DNA of 25,709 nucleotides. Source: JAIRTY01 sp050257395. GTDB lineage: Bacteria > Actinomycetota > Actinomycetes > Streptosporangiales > Streptosporangiaceae. The notes under the pieces are model-generated. The model was not told where the DNA came from and did not search any database. It saw only the letters and a list, made by a program, of their open reading frames with translations. The translations under genes were made by a program, and so were the position numbers. Where the stretch lies: positions 1 through 25,709 of the forward strand of contig JBLMWU010000154.1 in NCBI GenBank assembly GCA_050257395.1. Direction: 5' to 3'. Position 1 is the stretch's first letter, and every line of letters starts with the position of its first letter. Positions 1 through 7,116 of this stretch are shown here, in pieces.

Positions 1-1716
1 CAGGTCGGCAAGGACGGCCGGTTCTTCCTGCTCAACCGGGACGGTCTCGGCGGCCGCAGCACCTCGAACAACAGCCGGGCCCTCAGTGTGACGAAGGCGT
101 TCAACGGTGAGTGGGGCCACCCCGCGGTCTTCGCCGACACCCCCACGCTGAGCTCTGGCACCGCGGCCGGAGCGAATGACTTCATCTACTACATCGGCAA
201 GGGTGACAACCTGCGGTTCCTCAAGTTCGGGGTGAACGGCTCGGACAAGCCGACGCTGCATCAGATCGGCAACAGCACGGTCTCGTTCGGCTACTCCTCC
301 GGCTCCCCGGCGGTCACCTCTTCCGGCACCGACCCGGCAAGCGCGGTGGTGTGGGCGGTGTACACGAACAACGCGGCTGGCGGCGGCGCCACCCTGGAGG
401 CGTTCCCGGGCACCCCGCAGGCGGCTGGCTGGCCGTCGGGCTGCACGTCGGGCTGCGCGGTGCACCCGCTGGCCTCCTGGCGGATCTTCACCACCGCCGC
501 CAAGTTCACCAACGTCGCCACCTCCGGGAACATGGTCTTCGTCGGCACCCGGTCGGGCGCGACCTCCTCGGACGGCACGGTGTACGGGTTCGGTGCCCCG
601 GCCGCCGCGGCTCCGGTCGCGCCCGCGCCCGCGGCCACCCTGGGCCAGGCCCCGGTCAACGCCACCGCCACCAAGAGCGTCACCCTGACCGCCACCAAGA
701 CGGTGACGGTGACCGGGGTGAGCGCGGCCACCGGCGCGGTCGGCAGCCCGCCACCGCCCGGCACCGCGGCCCCGGCGCAGTTCTCGGTGAACACCGGCAA
801 GGCGACGTCGTCGGCCATCCGCACCAGCACCCCGGCGCCGAATGCGAGCGGCAGCACGCCGAGCCCGCTCGGCAGCGCCATCCCGAGCCCCACCAGCTCG
901 CAGGTGAGGTTCCCGGTGACGCTGCACAAGGGGGACAAGCTGACCGTGCCGGTCACCTTCAGCCCGTCGGCGCCCGGCGGCGCGACCGGGGCGGTCACGT
1001 TCGCGACCAGCGCCGGGCCGCAGGACGTGGCCGTGGCCGCGGTCGGCACGACGGCCGGGCTGTACGCCAACCAGCAGAACGTGCAGTTCGCGCTGGTCAA
1101 CGACATCGGGCAGTTCGAGAGCGACGTCCCGGCCGGCGTCACCGTGCCGCGGGAGTTCAACATCGTCAACGGCGGCACCCAGCCGCTGAAGATCAGCTCG
1201 GTGAACCCGCCCGGCGGCCCGTACACAGTGGTCAGCGGGCCGCAGCCAGGCGACGTGCTCAAGCCCGGCGAGTCGCAGGTGGTCCAGATCGAGTTCACCC
1301 CGGCCGCCCCCGGCAGCTACCCCGCGGCGTACTCGATCAGCGGCGATGACGGCACCACCGCCACCGTCAAGCTGACCGGCACGGGCCTGCCGCCGGACGC
1401 GCTGTTCAAAGCCTCCCCGGCAACGCTGGACTTCGGCCCGGTGAAGGTCGGCAAGACCGCCCACGGCGTGATCACCCTCACCAACACCGGCAACGAGCCC
1501 GCCACCGTGGTGAGCACCTCCCCGCTGGCCGGGCCGTTCACCCGGACGGTCCACATGCCGGCGCAGCTGCCCGTCAACGCCGGCTACGACGTGCGGGCAC
1601 CCATCTCCTTCACCCCCCGGCACAAAGGAACCTTCACCACCACCTACACCTTCACCTGGTCCGACATCACCGGCACCCACACCCTGTCGGTGAAGATCAC
1701 CGGCAAAGGCGTCTGA
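1..1716 (+). CDS. Secreted beta-propeller / choice-of-anchor D (ASH-like) protein, 3' part
   Basis: The frame is open from base 1 with no start, so the 5' end lies outside the window; 571 codons remain. The first ~195 residues (GRFFLLNRDG..., then DFIYYIGKGDNLRFLKF, then MVFVGTRSG...GTVYGFG) read like the end of a PQQ/WD-type beta-propeller. A low-complexity Ala/Pro/Thr/Ser linker follows. After it come about three Ig-like ASH / choice-of-anchor D modules, recognisable by repeated patterns such as VPVTFSPSAPG, VQIEFTPAAPGSY and LDFGPVKVGKTAHGVITLTNTG...ISFTPRHKGTF. Such proteins are usually exported or cell-wall associated, but the signal peptide would be in the missing N-terminus. No catalytic residues are recognisable, so the role is unknown. 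The gene ends with TGA 29 bp before the left end of the ISL3 remnant and looks undamaged by it. Confidence 0.8.
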   Translation, partial: QVGKDGRFFLLNRDGLGGRSTSNNSRALSVTKAFNGEWGHPAVFADTPTLSSGTAAGANDFIYYIGKGDNLRFLKFGVNGSDKPTLHQIGNSTVSFGYSSGSPAVTSSGTDPASAVVWAVYTNNAAGGGATLEAFPGTPQAAGWPSGCTSGCAVHPLASWRIFTTAAKFTNVATSGNMVFVGTRSGATSSDGTVYGFGAPAAAAPVAPAPAATLGQAPVNATATKSVTLTATKTVTVTGVSAATGAVGSPPPPGTAAPAQFSVNTGKATSSAIRTSTPAPNASGSTPSPLGSAIPSPTSSQVRFPVTLHKGDKLTVPVTFSPSAPGGATGAVTFATSAGPQDVAVAAVGTTAGLYANQQNVQFALVNDIGQFESDVPAGVTVPREFNIVNGGTQPLKISSVNPPGGPYTVVSGPQPGDVLKPGESQVVQIEFTPAAPGSYPAAYSISGDDGTTATVKLTGTGLPPDALFKASPATLDFGPVKVGKTAHGVITLTNTGNEPATVVSTSPLAGPFTRTVHMPAQLPVNAGYDVRAPISFTPRHKGTFTTTYTFTWSDITGTHTLSVKITGKGV

Positions 1717-1745
1717 ACCCGGAGTCAGGGGACTGTCAGGAAGAT

Positions 1746-2540
1746 GGCTCTGTCGGACTTCCGGGGGTGACAGCGTGTCAGGTGACGTCACGATGGGCTA
1801 GGTATGGTATGGACCGTTACCGTTACCGTGTGACATAAGTGGGCTTGTGGGAGTGGTGTTATCCGGGCTGTCTTCCCTGATCATCGAGGATGTGGCGGAC
1901 CAGGATCGGGTGATCGTGGTCCGGGCGCGGACGGCGGGAGGGCCGGTGCCGTGCCCGCGGTGCGGTACTGAGACGGGCCTGGGTGCACGGGCATTACGAG
2001 CGGACCGTCGCGGACGTGCCTGCTGACGGCCGCCCAGTCGTGCTTCATGTCCGGGTGCGGCGGATGCGGTGCCCGGTCCTGGGCTGCCCGGTCCAGACAT
2101 TCCGCGAGCAGGTCCCGGGTGTGCTGGACCGCTACCAGCGGCGGACCACGCGGCTGGCAGGCGAGGCCGGTGAGGCCGTCCGCCGGTTAGCGGGCCGCGC
2201 CGGGGCGGGTCTGCTGACCGCGCTGGGCGTCCCGTTATCCCGTGATACCGCCCTGCGGATACTGCTGCGGCTTCCACTGCCCCCGGTCAGCGTCCCCCGC
2301 GTGCTGGGCGTGGATGATTTCGCGCTGCGCCGTGGCCACGCCTACGCGAATGTGCTGATCGACGCCGAGACCGGGGAGCAGATCGATGTCGTCGCGGGCC
2401 GCAAGGCTGATGCGCTGGAAGTGTGGCTGCGCCAGCACCCTGGTGTTGAGGTTGTGTGCCGGGACGGTTCCGGCGCCTACGCCGAGGCGGTCCGCCGCGC
2501 GCTGCCCGGCGCGGTCCAGGCGGGCGACCGCTGGCACCTA
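1746..2540 (+). mobile_element. ISL3-family insertion sequence, right half missing
   Basis: The segment encodes the N-terminal zinc-ribbon and part of the catalytic region of an ISL3-type transposase and stops abruptly at about 2540, where sequence of an unrelated minus-strand gene begins. The left end is placed at 1746, where the sequence reads GGCTCTGTCGGACTTCCGG; ISL3 terminal repeats usually start with GG. The right terminal repeat is gone, so neither the inverted repeat nor a target duplication can be verified. The left boundary is therefore an inference; the right boundary is clear because the protein homology switches there. Confidence 0.65.
1856..2540 (+). pseudogene. ISL3-family transposase, frameshifted and truncated
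   Basis: Reading begins at a GTG near 1856 with VLSGLSSLIIEDVADQDRVIVVRAR and the zinc-ribbon pair CPRCG. At about 1975-1983 the frame must shift by +1 to continue as VHGHYERTVADVPADGRPV, the second zinc-binding stretch (CPVLGCPVQTF) and REQVPGVLDRYQRRT. The DDE domain then starts (VLGVDDFALRRGHAYANVLID, with the first catalytic Asp) and reaches GAVQAGDRWHL, where an intact ISL3 transposase would continue for roughly 200 residues. Downstream of 2540 the frame stays open to 2675 but has no transposase similarity; it is the antisense of the neighbouring oxidoreductase remnant. The original frame hits a stop near 2023. Both defects make an active product very unlikely. Confidence 0.85.
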
Positions 2541-2829
2541 TGCGCAGCTCGGCGTGGGAGCCGTGCATGCCGACCGTCACCACCCGCTCCCCGGGCTGGC
2601 ACCGGGTTACCTGCCCGCCAACCGCCAGGATCGGGCCCGCGGCCTGGTAGCCGACGATGGGCGGCCCGCCGGTGACCTGGTCGCGGGCACGGTGGAGGGT
2701 GTCCCCGCCCTCGACGCTGATCGCTTCCACCTGGACCAGCACGCCGTCGGGCGCGGGCTGCGGGTCGGGCACGTCTTCGTAGCGGAAGACGTCCGGGCCG
2801 CCGGGCTGGTAATAGACGGCTGCCTTTAT
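2541..2829 (-). pseudogene. Zinc-binding dehydrogenase / NADPH:quinone oxidoreductase, 5' remnant with lost start
   Basis: About 96 codons read KAAVYYQPGGPDVFRYEDVPDP, then VLVQVEAISVEGGDTL, PPIVGYQAAGPILAVG and GERVVTVGMHGSHAELR. This is the GroES-like N-terminal third of a medium-chain (quinone oxidoreductase type) dehydrogenase, normally about 320 residues. It is cut at about 2541 by the ISL3 remnant, so the NADPH-binding Rossmann half is missing. The expected initiator ATG is ATA, overlapping the TAA stop of arsM as ATAA. One G-to-A change from an ancestral ATGA would both destroy this start and turn the arsM stop from TGA to TAA. The gene was probably third in an arsR-arsM operon. A later in-frame GTG exists but would lose conserved residues. 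Confidence 0.8.
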
Positions 2830-3617
2830 GGCTTCACGGCGCGCACGAAGGCGCTGGTGACCCTGCCAGCCACCTGCGGCGCGAGCCGGTCGGCGTCCAG
2901 GCCCGCCGAGGCCAGGAATTCGCGGGCCTCGTCCTCGCCGAAGACCCGGGTGGCCTGCACCTCGATGCCGGTGAACCCGGCTGCCTGCAGCTTGGCGCGG
3001 TAGTCGCTCTCGGCCAGCGCCCCGGCGAAGCAGCCCGCCCACAGCGTGGTGTTCTCCCGCAGTTCCTGCGGGATGGAGCCGCGGATGACGATGTCCGACA
3101 CCGCGAACCGCCCGCCGGGCCGCAGCACCCGGAACGCCTCGCGCAGCACCTGGTCCTTGTCGGCCGACAGGTTGATCACACAGTTGGAGATGATCACATC
3201 GACCGCCGCGTCCGGCAGCGGGATGTCCTCGATCTGCCCCCGCAGGAACTCCGCGTTGGGCAGGCCCGAGCGGGCCTTGTTCTGCTCCGCCAGGGCCAGC
3301 ATCTCGTCGGTCATGTCCAGCCCGTAGGCCTTGCCGGACGGGCCGACCCGCCGCGCGGACAGCAGCACGTCGATGCCGCCGCCGCTGCCCAGGTCCAGCA
3401 CCACCTCGTCGGGCTTGAGCTCGGCCAGCGCCGCCGGGTTGCCGCACCCGAGGGAGGCCTCCAGCGCCTCGGCGGGCACCGTCCCGGCTTCTGCCACGTC
3501 GTAGAGCTCACTGGAGACCGGATCACACGAGCAGCCGGCAGCCGCGCCATCCAGGACCCGGCGTGCCTCCTGGCCGTAATGGTCCCTGACCCGCTGCCTG
3601 ACCTCGTTGCCGTTCAT
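2826..3617 (-). CDS. arsM: Arsenite S-adenosylmethionine methyltransferase
   Basis: This 263-residue protein matches ArsM, which transfers methyl groups from S-adenosylmethionine to As(III). The SAM motif is VVLDLGSGGGIDVLLSA (72-88), followed by GLDMTDEMLALA (99-110) and VIISNCVINL (141-150). Cysteines 58 (SLGCGNP), 146 (SNC) and 196 (AGC) are placed like the three arsenic-binding cysteines known in ArsM; a further CSC pair sits at 29-31. The start at 3617 is chosen because AGGAGGGGG lies just upstream and because it overlaps the arsR stop as ATGA, which suggests translational coupling. An in-frame upstream start at 3659 lies inside arsR and has no support. The enzyme is cytosolic. The stop codon TAA overlaps the dead start of the oxidoreductase remnant. 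Confidence 0.93.
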   Translation of the reverse strand: MNGNEVRQRVRDHYGQEARRVLDGAAAGCSCDPVSSELYDVAEAGTVPAEALEASLGCGNPAALAELKPDEVVLDLGSGGGIDVLLSARRVGPSGKAYGLDMTDEMLALAEQNKARSGLPNAEFLRGQIEDIPLPDAAVDVIISNCVINLSADKDQVLREAFRVLRPGGRFAVSDIVIRGSIPQELRENTTLWAGCFAGALAESDYRAKLQAAGFTGIEVQATRVFGEDEAREFLASAGLDADRLAPQVAGRVTSAFVRAVKP

Positions 3618-3946
3618 ACTTCCCCCTCCTGCTGCCGGTCCTCGTCCGCGCAGCAGCACTCGCTCAGGTAGCCGATCAGCTGGCGCGCGTGCCCGAAGTC
3701 CACCGCGTAAAAGACCTGGCGTCCCTCCCGCCGCGAGCGCAGCAGGCCCGCGCGGCTCATCTCCTTGAGGTGGAAGGAGAGAGTCTGCGGGGGGATCTCC
3801 AGCTTGCGCGCGAGGTCCCCGGCGCTCTCACCAGTGCCGCCCCTGCGCACCAGCAGCCGGAACAGCTCCAGGCGGGTCTCATGGGCGAGCGCCGCCAGGC
3901 CGCTGATCACAGCCGCCGGACTCAGATCGGTCACTTCGTTCTTCAT
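3614..3946 (-). CDS. arsR: ArsR/SmtB-family metalloregulator of arsM
   Basis: This 110-residue winged-helix repressor has the ArsR-family core: LAALAHETRLELFRLLVRRG, then GDLARKLEIPPQTLSFHLKEMSRAGLL (recognition helix near 53-66), then RREGRQVFYAVDF. The usual CVC motif of the alpha-3 helix is absent; instead there is a C-terminal ECCCADE cluster (Cys97-99), a likely As(III)-sensing site. The start at 3946 has no Shine-Dalgarno sequence, and a TATAGT -10-like box lies only 9 nt upstream, so the transcript is probably nearly leaderless. A perfect inverted repeat covers that box, which fits autorepression. It overlaps arsM by 4 bp (ATGA). Known members of this type derepress when trivalent arsenic binds the cysteines; the exact ligand here is inferred. 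Confidence 0.9.
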   Translation of the reverse strand: MKNEVTDLSPAAVISGLAALAHETRLELFRLLVRRGGTGESAGDLARKLEIPPQTLSFHLKEMSRAGLLRSRREGRQVFYAVDFGHARQLIGYLSECCCADEDRQQEGEV

Positions 3947-3950
3947 CGCA

Positions 3951-3976
3951 ATTCGACTATACCACACTAGTCGAAT
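3951..3976. promoter_or_regulatory. ArsR operator and promoter of arsR-arsM
   Basis: The arms ATTCGACTA (3951-3959) and TAGTCGAAT (3968-3976) form a perfect 9-bp inverted repeat with an 8-bp spacer. On the minus strand a TATAGT box (3961-3956) lies inside the palindrome, 9 nt before the arsR ATG. A repressor bound here would cover the -10 element. The site is a local AT-rich island in otherwise GC-rich DNA. Binding by the adjacent ArsR is inferred from position. Confidence 0.75.
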
Positions 3977-4123
3977 TATGGTTCCGGGGCCAGCGCCGGC
4001 GGCGAGCCAGCCAGCGTGAGAGATGACGTTCGTCCCTGGCGGCCGGAACGGCCTCCGGCCGAGTCTGGGTGAGAAGGGTGCGTGAGCGCCGCCGCACCCG
4101 TTCCAGCACGCAGGGGGAGAGTC

Positions 4124-4594
4124 ATGATTCCTGTGAAACAGGCCGCGTCGGAGTTCCTGGCCAAGAAGCGGATCGCGGTGACCGGTGTGTCCCGCACCCC
4201 GAAAGATCACGGCAGCAACATCGTCTACAAGCGGCTCCGCGACCGCGGCTACCAGGTGTTCGCGGTCAACCCGCACGCTGACCACGTCGAAGGCGACGAG
4301 TGCTACCACGACCTGAAATCGATCCCGGGCGGCGTCGAGGCGGTGGTGATCGGGACCAGGCCCGATACCGCAGAGGCGACCATGCGCGAATGCGCCGAAC
4401 TGGGCATCAGGCACGTGTGGATGCACCGCGGGCCCGGCACTGGCAGCGTGTCACCCGCGGCCACCAAGTACGGCCGGGAACACGGGATCACCGTGATCGA
4501 CGGCGGCTGCCCGCTGATGTTCAACCCCACCGCCGATTTCGGGCACAAGATGATGCGCGTCATGATGTCCAGCCATGTCCCCAAGCAGGTGTGA
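4124..4594 (+). CDS. CoA-binding (YccU-like) protein
   Basis: This 156-residue protein is a single CoA_binding Rossmann domain: RIAVTGVSRTPKDHGSNIVYKRLRDRGYQVFAVNP (30-64), then CYHDLKSIPGGVEAVVIGTRPDTA, HVWMHRGPGTGSVS and a C-terminal IDGGCPLMFNP. The order matches stand-alone YccU/YneT-type proteins, which are related to the nucleotide-binding half of succinyl-CoA synthetase but lack the catalytic ligase part. Their cellular job is poorly defined. The ATG at 4124 is preferred because GGGGGAG precedes it at good distance; an earlier GTG at 4082 would add a Pro/Arg-rich stretch. It is divergent from arsR-arsM and convergent with arsR2, so it sits between two arsenic units; whether it takes part in arsenic response is unknown. 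Confidence 0.85.
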   Translation: MIPVKQAASEFLAKKRIAVTGVSRTPKDHGSNIVYKRLRDRGYQVFAVNPHADHVEGDECYHDLKSIPGGVEAVVIGTRPDTAEATMRECAELGIRHVWMHRGPGTGSVSPAATKYGREHGITVIDGGCPLMFNPTADFGHKMMRVMMSSHVPKQV

Positions 4595-4634
4595 GGCGGG
4601 AATCAGCTGACGGGACGCCGGACGGGGCCGGCGG

Positions 4635-4994
4635 TCAGGGCTGCGGGGAGCCGATGAGGGTGCCCAGGCCGGCCAGGGCCTGGGTGCGGGCGCGGTAGTA
4701 GACCCACACGCCGCGCTTGTCCCGTTCCAGCAGGCCCGCCTCGTGCAGCACCTTGAGGTGGTGGCTGATGGTCGGCTGGGACAACTCGAACGCGCCGGTC
4801 AGGTCGCACACGCACGCCTCGCCGCCGGGGCTGGAGGCGACCAGCGACATCAGCCGCAGCCGTACCGGGTCGGCCAGCGCCTTGAGCAGGGGCGCGATCT
4901 GCCCGGCCTGCCCGGCTGACATCGCCCCGCCTGACAGCGGCGCGCAGCATGCGGTGGTGCCGCCCAGGTCCAGGACCACCAAAGACTTCGGCAT
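4635..4994 (-). CDS. arsR: ArsR-family arsenic/metal repressor with CVC motif
   Basis: This 119-residue winged-helix regulator contains KALADPVRLRLMSLV, EACVCDLTGAFELSQPTISHHLKVLHEAGLL and KRGVWVYYRA. Cys61 and Cys63 form the alpha-3 CVC motif of classical As(III)/Cd(II) sensors. An extra N-terminal vicinal pair, Cys16-Cys17 (TTACCAPL), resembles the N-terminal Cys pair of the Corynebacterium glutamicum type. The start at 4994 is chosen over an upstream frame start at 5063 because the latter would run through the operator region. No Shine-Dalgarno is visible, and a TATAGA box lies 3 nt upstream of the ATG, so the message may be leaderless. It is divergent from arsI with about 90 bp between them and probably represses both directions. 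Confidence 0.9.
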   Translation of the reverse strand: MPKSLVVLDLGGTTACCAPLSGGAMSAGQAGQIAPLLKALADPVRLRLMSLVASSPGGEACVCDLTGAFELSQPTISHHLKVLHEAGLLERDKRGVWVYYRARTQALAGLGTLIGSPQP

Positions 4995-4997
4995 GCA

Positions 4998-5066
4998 TCT
5001 ATATTGACAGATGTCGATGTCTGTGGCAAGCTCAGGGCGGTCAGACACATAGACAGCTATCAATGT
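4998..5066. promoter_or_regulatory. Divergent arsR2/arsI control region with two imperfect palindromes
   Basis: Palindrome 1 spans 5007-5024 with arms ACAGA and TCTGT around a TCGA centre (14 of 18 positions symmetric). Palindrome 2 spans 5047-5066 with arms ACAT and ATGT around AGCT (16 of 20 positions symmetric) and ends 5 bp before the arsI ribosome-binding site AGGAGG (5072-5077). A minus-strand TATAGA box lies at 5003-4998 next to the arsR2 ATG. The two sites suggest that one repressor controls both divergent genes. This is inferred from symmetry and position. Confidence 0.6.
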
Positions 5067-5083
5067 CTAGCAGGAGGTTCCCC

Positions 5084-5551
5084 ATGTCCCGCGTGCAGCT
5101 CGCCCTCAACGTCTCCAACCTGGAGGAGGCGATCGCGTTCTACTCCCGGCTGTTCGGCACCGAGCCGGCCAAGACCCGGCCCGGCTACGCCAACTTCGCG
5201 ATCACCGAGCCGCCGCTCAAGCTGGTCCTGCTGGAGAACCCCGGCCAGGGCGGCACCCTCAACCACCTGGGCGTGGAGGTGGCCGACACCGGCACCGTCG
5301 AGGCCGAGCAGGCCCGGCTCGCCGAGGCCGGGTTCGCCTCCATCGAGGAGCGCGACACCACCTGCTGCTACGCCAGGCAGGACAAGTTCTGGGTGCAGGG
5401 CGCACCCGACGGCGAGCGGTGGGAGATCTACACCGTGCTCGCCGACAGCCAGACCTTCTCCGGCGAGAACGAAGACGACGGGCCTGCCTGCTGCGGCAGC
5501 GACCCCGGCCAGGCCCAGGAGCCAGCCAGGTCTGCGGCCCGGTGCTGCTAG
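5084..5551 (+). CDS. arsI: ArsI/CadI-family C-As lyase (heavy-metal resistance dioxygenase fold)
   Basis: This 155-residue vicinal-oxygen-chelate protein begins VQLALNVSNLEEAIAFYSRLFG and carries TTCCYARQDKFWVQGAPDG (92-110) and ERWEIY (111-116). The TCCYA motif with vicinal Cys94-Cys95 is the ArsI/CadI hallmark: the pair binds trivalent organoarsenical, and an Fe(II) site, by position Gln5, His61 and Glu114, allows O2-dependent cleavage of the C-As bond of methyl-As(III). Two more Cys pairs lie in the tail (136-137 and 154-155). The start follows AGGAGG at 7-nt spacing. It is divergent from a CVC-type ArsR. Mycobacterial relatives are called CadI because cadmium induces them, so the inducer here could be As or Cd. 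Confidence 0.9.
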   Translation: MSRVQLALNVSNLEEAIAFYSRLFGTEPAKTRPGYANFAITEPPLKLVLLENPGQGGTLNHLGVEVADTGTVEAEQARLAEAGFASIEERDTTCCYARQDKFWVQGAPDGERWEIYTVLADSQTFSGENEDDGPACCGSDPGQAQEPARSAARCC

Positions 5552-5605
5552 CGGCCGCTCCTTACCGGCCCGCGGCTGGCCGGGGCCCGGCGGTTCCGCG
5601 GCGTG

Positions 5606-5621
5606 TCCCCGGTGCCGGGGA
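5606..5621. terminator. Possible bidirectional hairpin between convergent genes
   Basis: TCCCCGG and CCGGGGA form a perfect 7-bp inverted repeat with only 2 bp between arms, in the gap between arsI (+) and the MocR/PdxR gene (-). No T-tract follows, which is common in high-GC actinomycetes, so function is uncertain. Confidence 0.3.
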
Positions 5622-5703
5622 GAACGCGGCTGACTGAGGCCTCTCCAGGTCCTCCTAGCGGCGGCTCCGGGGCAGGCCGGAACACCCACTCGCCGCAGCG
5701 TGT

Positions 5704-7116
5704 TCACGCGCCTGTGCCCAGGATGTCGCCGAGCACCTCGATGCCGGTGCGGATGGCCTGCTGGCTGGTGTTGCCGAAGCCGAGCACGAGCTGCGGCGGG
5801 TCGGCGGAGCGGCTGGCCCGGTTGGCGCTCATCCCGTAGAGCCCGACCGAGCGCTGGCGGGCGGCGGCGATCACGGCGGGCTCGGCAGCGGCGGCGGGGA
5901 GGTGGGCGACGGCGTGGAAGCCAGCGGCCAGGCCGGTCAGCCGCACAGCGGGGGCGTGACGGGCAAGCGACTGGACGAGCACATCGCGGCGGGCCGCGTA
6001 CTCGGTCCGCATCCGCCGCAGGTGCCGGTCATAGCGGCCGGTCTCGATGAGGATGGCCAGCGCGACCTGGTCCAGGCCGGGCGAGCCGCGGTCGGTGAGC
6101 TGCTTGCCGCTGGCGAGGTCGCCGGCCAGGCCGGGCGGGCTGACGATCCAGCCCAGCCGCAGCACCGGAGCGAGCGACTTGCTGACCGTCCCCAGCGCCA
6201 CCACCCGGTCGGGGGCCAGCCCCTGCATGACCCCGACGGGGTCCTTGTCGTAGCGGAACTCGGCGTCGTAGTCGTCCTCGATGATGGTGGCCTGCCGCCG
6301 GGCGGCCCAGTCCAGCAGCGCCAGCCGCCGCTCAGGCGCCAGCACCACGCCGGTCGGCCACTGGTGCGCCGGGGTCAGCACGACCGCACCGGCACCGGTG
6401 GCTTCCAGCGCCGCCACGTCCACGCCGTGCTCGTCCACGGGCACCGGGACGGCCTGGACTCCGGCCCAGGCGGCGGCCGCGGCCATGGCTTCGGGCTGCC
6501 CGGGGTCCTCGAAGCCGACCCGGCGCAGCCCCCGGCCCGCGAGCGCGCGCAGAACCAGGCCGAGCCCTTGCGCCATGCCGGAGCAGATGATGATCTGGCC
6601 GGTGGCGGTGTCCGCGGCGCGGACCCGGCTCAGGTAGGCCGCGATCACCTCGCGCAGCCGCGGGCTCCCGGCGGGGTCGCCGTAGCCGAACTCGGTGTTC
6701 GGCGCGGCCCGGCAGGCCTCACGGACCGCCCAGGCCCAGGCCTCACGCGGGACCGACCCCAGGTCGGGCACGCCGGAGGCGAAGTCGGCGGCCAGCCGGG
6801 CAGGCCGCGCCGGCGGCCGCGCCGGGACCGGCCCGGCCCGGGTAGCCGCCCTGGCCACCCGGGTGGCTGAGCCGCCGCGTGTGACCAGGTAACCCTCTGC
6901 CAGCAGCTGCGCGTAGCACTCCTGCACCAGGCCGCGGGACAGGCCCAGCGCGTGCGCCAGCGCCCGTGATGACGGCACCCGCTCCCCCGCGCCCAGCCGC
7001 CCCGACCGGATCGCCTGCCGGAACTGGTCTTCCAGCTGCGCCCGCAGCGGCGCCGGGCGTGCCCGGTCGAGCGTGATGAGCACCTCCGGAGCCAAACCGG
7101 ACCACTCCACAGCCAT
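5704..7116 (-). CDS. MocR/PdxR-family regulator (GntR HTH + aminotransferase domain)
   Basis: This 470-residue protein has an N-terminal GntR winged helix (about 20-86: PLRAQLEDQFRQAIRSGRLGAGERVPSSRALAHALGLSRGLVQECYAQLLAEGYL) and a fold-type I aminotransferase-like domain (about 108-470). The PLP-site motifs are present: TPAHQWPTG (248-256), EDDYDAEFRY (280-289) and GTVSKSLAPVLRLGW (309-323), with Lys313 as the expected Schiff-base lysine. Members use PLP as a sensing cofactor; some activate pyridoxal-phosphate synthesis, others control transporters or amino-acid metabolism. It is divergent from an MFS gene with a 47-bp gap containing repeated CCGGA sites, so that exporter or importer is the likely target. 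The pdxST genes are not nearby, so a PdxR assignment in the strict sense is not supported. Confidence 0.9.
   Translation of the reverse strand: MAVEWSGLAPEVLITLDRARPAPLRAQLEDQFRQAIRSGRLGAGERVPSSRALAHALGLSRGLVQECYAQLLAEGYLVTRGGSATRVARAATRAGPVPARPPARPARLAADFASGVPDLGSVPREAWAWAVREACRAAPNTEFGYGDPAGSPRLREVIAAYLSRVRAADTATGQIIICSGMAQGLGLVLRALAGRGLRRVGFEDPGQPEAMAAAAAWAGVQAVPVPVDEHGVDVAALEATGAGAVVLTPAHQWPTGVVLAPERRLALLDWAARRQATIIEDDYDAEFRYDKDPVGVMQGLAPDRVVALGTVSKSLAPVLRLGWIVSPPGLAGDLASGKQLTDRGSPGLDQVALAILIETGRYDRHLRRMRTEYAARRDVLVQSLARHAPAVRLTGLAAGFHAVAHLPAAAAEPAVIAAARQRSVGLYGMSANRASRSADPPQLVLGFGNTSQQAIRTGIEVLGDILGTGA

Noticed and set aside
291..1349. Two long alternative frames inside the choice-of-anchor D gene
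   Set aside because: Neither has a domain; the frame open from base 1 shows clear Ig-like repeats.
1798..2277. 159-codon minus-strand frame over the ISL3 element
   Set aside because: Shadow of the transposase frames; Pro/Arg/Gly-rich with no similarity.
2287..3447. 386-codon minus-strand open frame across arsM
   Set aside because: Most of it is the out-of-frame shadow of arsM; only the 3' part (2541-2829) shows protein similarity, and that is annotated as the oxidoreductase remnant.
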